A DNA stretch of 5,519 bases, from assembly GCA_002368955.1 (NCBI GenBank), contig DFDY01000041.1:7245-12763 (forward strand), read 5' to 3'. The notes under the pieces were generated by a model. It had not been told where the DNA came from and ran no database searches. It worked only from the letters and a program-made list of their open reading frames with translations. A program made the position numbers and the translations under genes. Below are positions 4,463 through 5,519 of this stretch, in pieces. The stretch's first letter is position 1, and each line of letters opens with the position of its first letter. The DNA comes from Bacteroidales bacterium UBA3816. GTDB taxonomy: Bacteria; Bacteroidota; Bacteroidia; Bacteroidales; P3.

Positions 4463-5519
4463 CTACTTGTCAAAAAAATCTTGATAGCTCGCTTTTTCTA
4501 TTTGCGGTTTATTGTTTTGTGAGCTCACGTTGTTATAATAGATGTAGCCTGCAATTAAAGCTATTATCAATAATGCTCCTATAATGTATTTCCATGTTGA
4601 TGAACCTTCATTCACCTCCGTAACACTATTTTGTCTTATCGGCTTTTCGATTATTGTTTCTTCGTCATCAGGCACAAAACTATTGAATGAGTTTGACTCT
4701 TGCTCAGAAACACATCCCGCTTTTAGAAACACATCCACACTCTTTGCCCTTTCTCGTTTTGACACTTTCATAGAAGCATTAATGATGTCTTTGACATTTT
4801 GCGAGAGCTGGATGCTCATCAGAAGAGCAGTACCACTTGCGCGATGTATTGCAGACACAGGTCGCTTACCATGAAGAAGGAAATATAAAGTAGCTCCTAA
4901 AGCATACACATCACTCACAGGCGAGAATTCTTCCACGTTTTGCTGATATTGCTCGATGGGCGCATAACCCTCACTCATACCTATTGGAGTCGTTGTTGTT
5001 TCTTGTCCTTGGGCATCATAGTTTTTGGAGATGCCAAAATCTATCAAGACTGCATTCCCTTTGTCATCCAATAGGATATTAGCAGGCTTCACATCATAGT
5101 GGCAGATATGCTGTTCTTCGTGCATATATTTCAGAGCACTAGCAATCTGTTTTACATACTTCATCGCCTCTTGCTCTGAAAGAGTGCCATGCGTCTTGAC
5201 ATAATCCTGCAAAGAGCCACCTATCAGATAAGGCATGACATAATACACAGTACCATTTTCCTCAAACACATCTATCACACTGATGATATGAGGATGGTTG
5301 AGTCTTGCTAAATTCCTTGCTTCCTTTATGAACTTCTTTCTGTACTGCTCAACGAGCTTACTGCTACCCGGTGAAGGAGCAGACATCGTGCGAGTTGATT
5401 CATCTCGACTACAGAAATCCTTCATAAAGAATTCCTTGATAGCAACCTTACGTTGCAACGAAGTTTGCACAGCCAAGTACGTTATGCCAAAGCCTCCTTG
5501 CCCCAGCACTCGCTCTATT
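4463..5519 (-). CDS. Membrane-anchored Ser/Thr protein kinase, N-terminus beyond the window
   Basis: Open to the window edge: I-E-R precede the GTG-coded valine at 5509, so that valine is internal (family motif ERVLGQGGFG) and only the first few residues are missing. Counting from 5509: P-loop GQGGFG 3-8, Lys25 in VAIKEFF, Glu63, catalytic loop HYDVKPAN 137-144, DFG 157-159, GYAPIEQ 181-187, Asp200, Arg254. Catalytically complete, with Tyr in place of the HRD Arg. The kinase is followed by a short acidic region with DDEETII (Thr285), then one transmembrane segment (about 308-325) and a tail of some 23 residues. Expected topology: kinase in the cytosol, tiny periplasmic tail with no room for a sensor domain, so any signal would have to come through another protein such as the neighbouring lipoprotein. 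First visible gene of the operon; 24 bp to the lipoprotein ATG. Paralogue of the kinase at 1939-3516. Confidence 0.9.
   Translation of the reverse strand, partial: IERVLGQGGFGITYLAVQTSLQRKVAIKEFFMKDFCSRDESTRTMSAPSPGSSKLVEQYRKKFIKEARNLARLNHPHIISVIDVFEENGTVYYVMPYLIGGSLQDYVKTHGTLSEQEAMKYVKQIASALKYMHEEQHICHYDVKPANILLDDKGNAVLIDFGISKNYDAQGQETTTTPIGMSEGYAPIEQYQQNVEEFSPVSDVYALGATLYFLLHGKRPVSAIHRASGTALLMSIQLSQNVKDIINASMKVSKRERAKSVDVFLKAGCVSEQESNSFNSFVPDDEETIIEKPIRQNSVTEVNEGSSTWKYIIGALLIIALIAGYIYYNNVSSQNNKPQIEKASYQDFFDK

Noticed and set aside
4242..4484. + strand frame with a hydrophobic C-terminus resembling a membrane peptide
   Set aside because: It is the complement of the lipoprotein signal sequence and the AT-rich intergenic gap; no promoter or homology.
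1..5519. CRISPR array, tRNA or rRNA genes, riboswitch, phage attachment site
   Set aside because: No regularly spaced repeats, cloverleaf-like elements or recognisable leader structures were found on reading both strands.

Overview
The window looks like chromosomal DNA of a Bacteroidota bacterium, most likely order Bacteroidales (Prevotella or Bacteroides type). Three things point there. The promoters read TTTG plus TAnnTTTG instead of -35/-10 boxes, starts lack Shine-Dalgarno sequences, and the gene families (Rpn/PD-(D/E)XK 'transposase', MNT antitoxin, FISUMP domain) are typical of that group. Base composition is mosaic: by hand count 37 of 60 bases are G+C at 541-600 (nuclease gene) but only 16 of 60 at 4021-4080 (lipoprotein gene).

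Left part (1-880, + strand): the 3' part of an Rpn-family nuclease gene with an in-frame 24-bp tandem repeat near its end. Middle part (881-1938): a graveyard of accessory genes. The first 60 codons of an IS5/IS1182-type transposase, with its own promoter, run in frame without a stop into an intact minimal nucleotidyltransferase (MNT) antitoxin gene. The MNT gene has its own well-formed promoter at 1251-1282. It is followed directly by about 16-19 codons of its HEPN toxin partner, which then breaks off, so the antitoxin looks orphaned. The rest up to 1938 is non-coding and ends in a strong hairpin (1839-1878).

Right part (1939-5519, - strand): a three-gene operon read right to left. First comes a Ser/Thr protein kinase with one transmembrane segment (N-terminus beyond the window). 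After 24 bp comes a two-repeat lipoprotein of unknown family. After 1 bp comes a second, soluble kinase that carries a C-terminal FISUMP domain in place of a membrane anchor. The hairpin at 1839-1878 lies 60 bp past the last stop codon and should terminate the operon. Its promoter is not in the window.

The two kinases are paralogues. Both lack the arginine of the HRD motif, both have an acidic EET-hydrophobic motif after the kinase domain, and their P-loop DNA is almost identical. The operon reads as a membrane-to-cytosol phosphosignalling module: an anchored kinase, an envelope lipoprotein that could be its sensor or partner, and a soluble kinase with a presumed binding domain. That functional reading is inference. 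The most distinctive items are the kinase-FISUMP fusion with its lipoprotein partner, and the decayed MNT-HEPN locus masked by an apparent transposase-MNT fusion.
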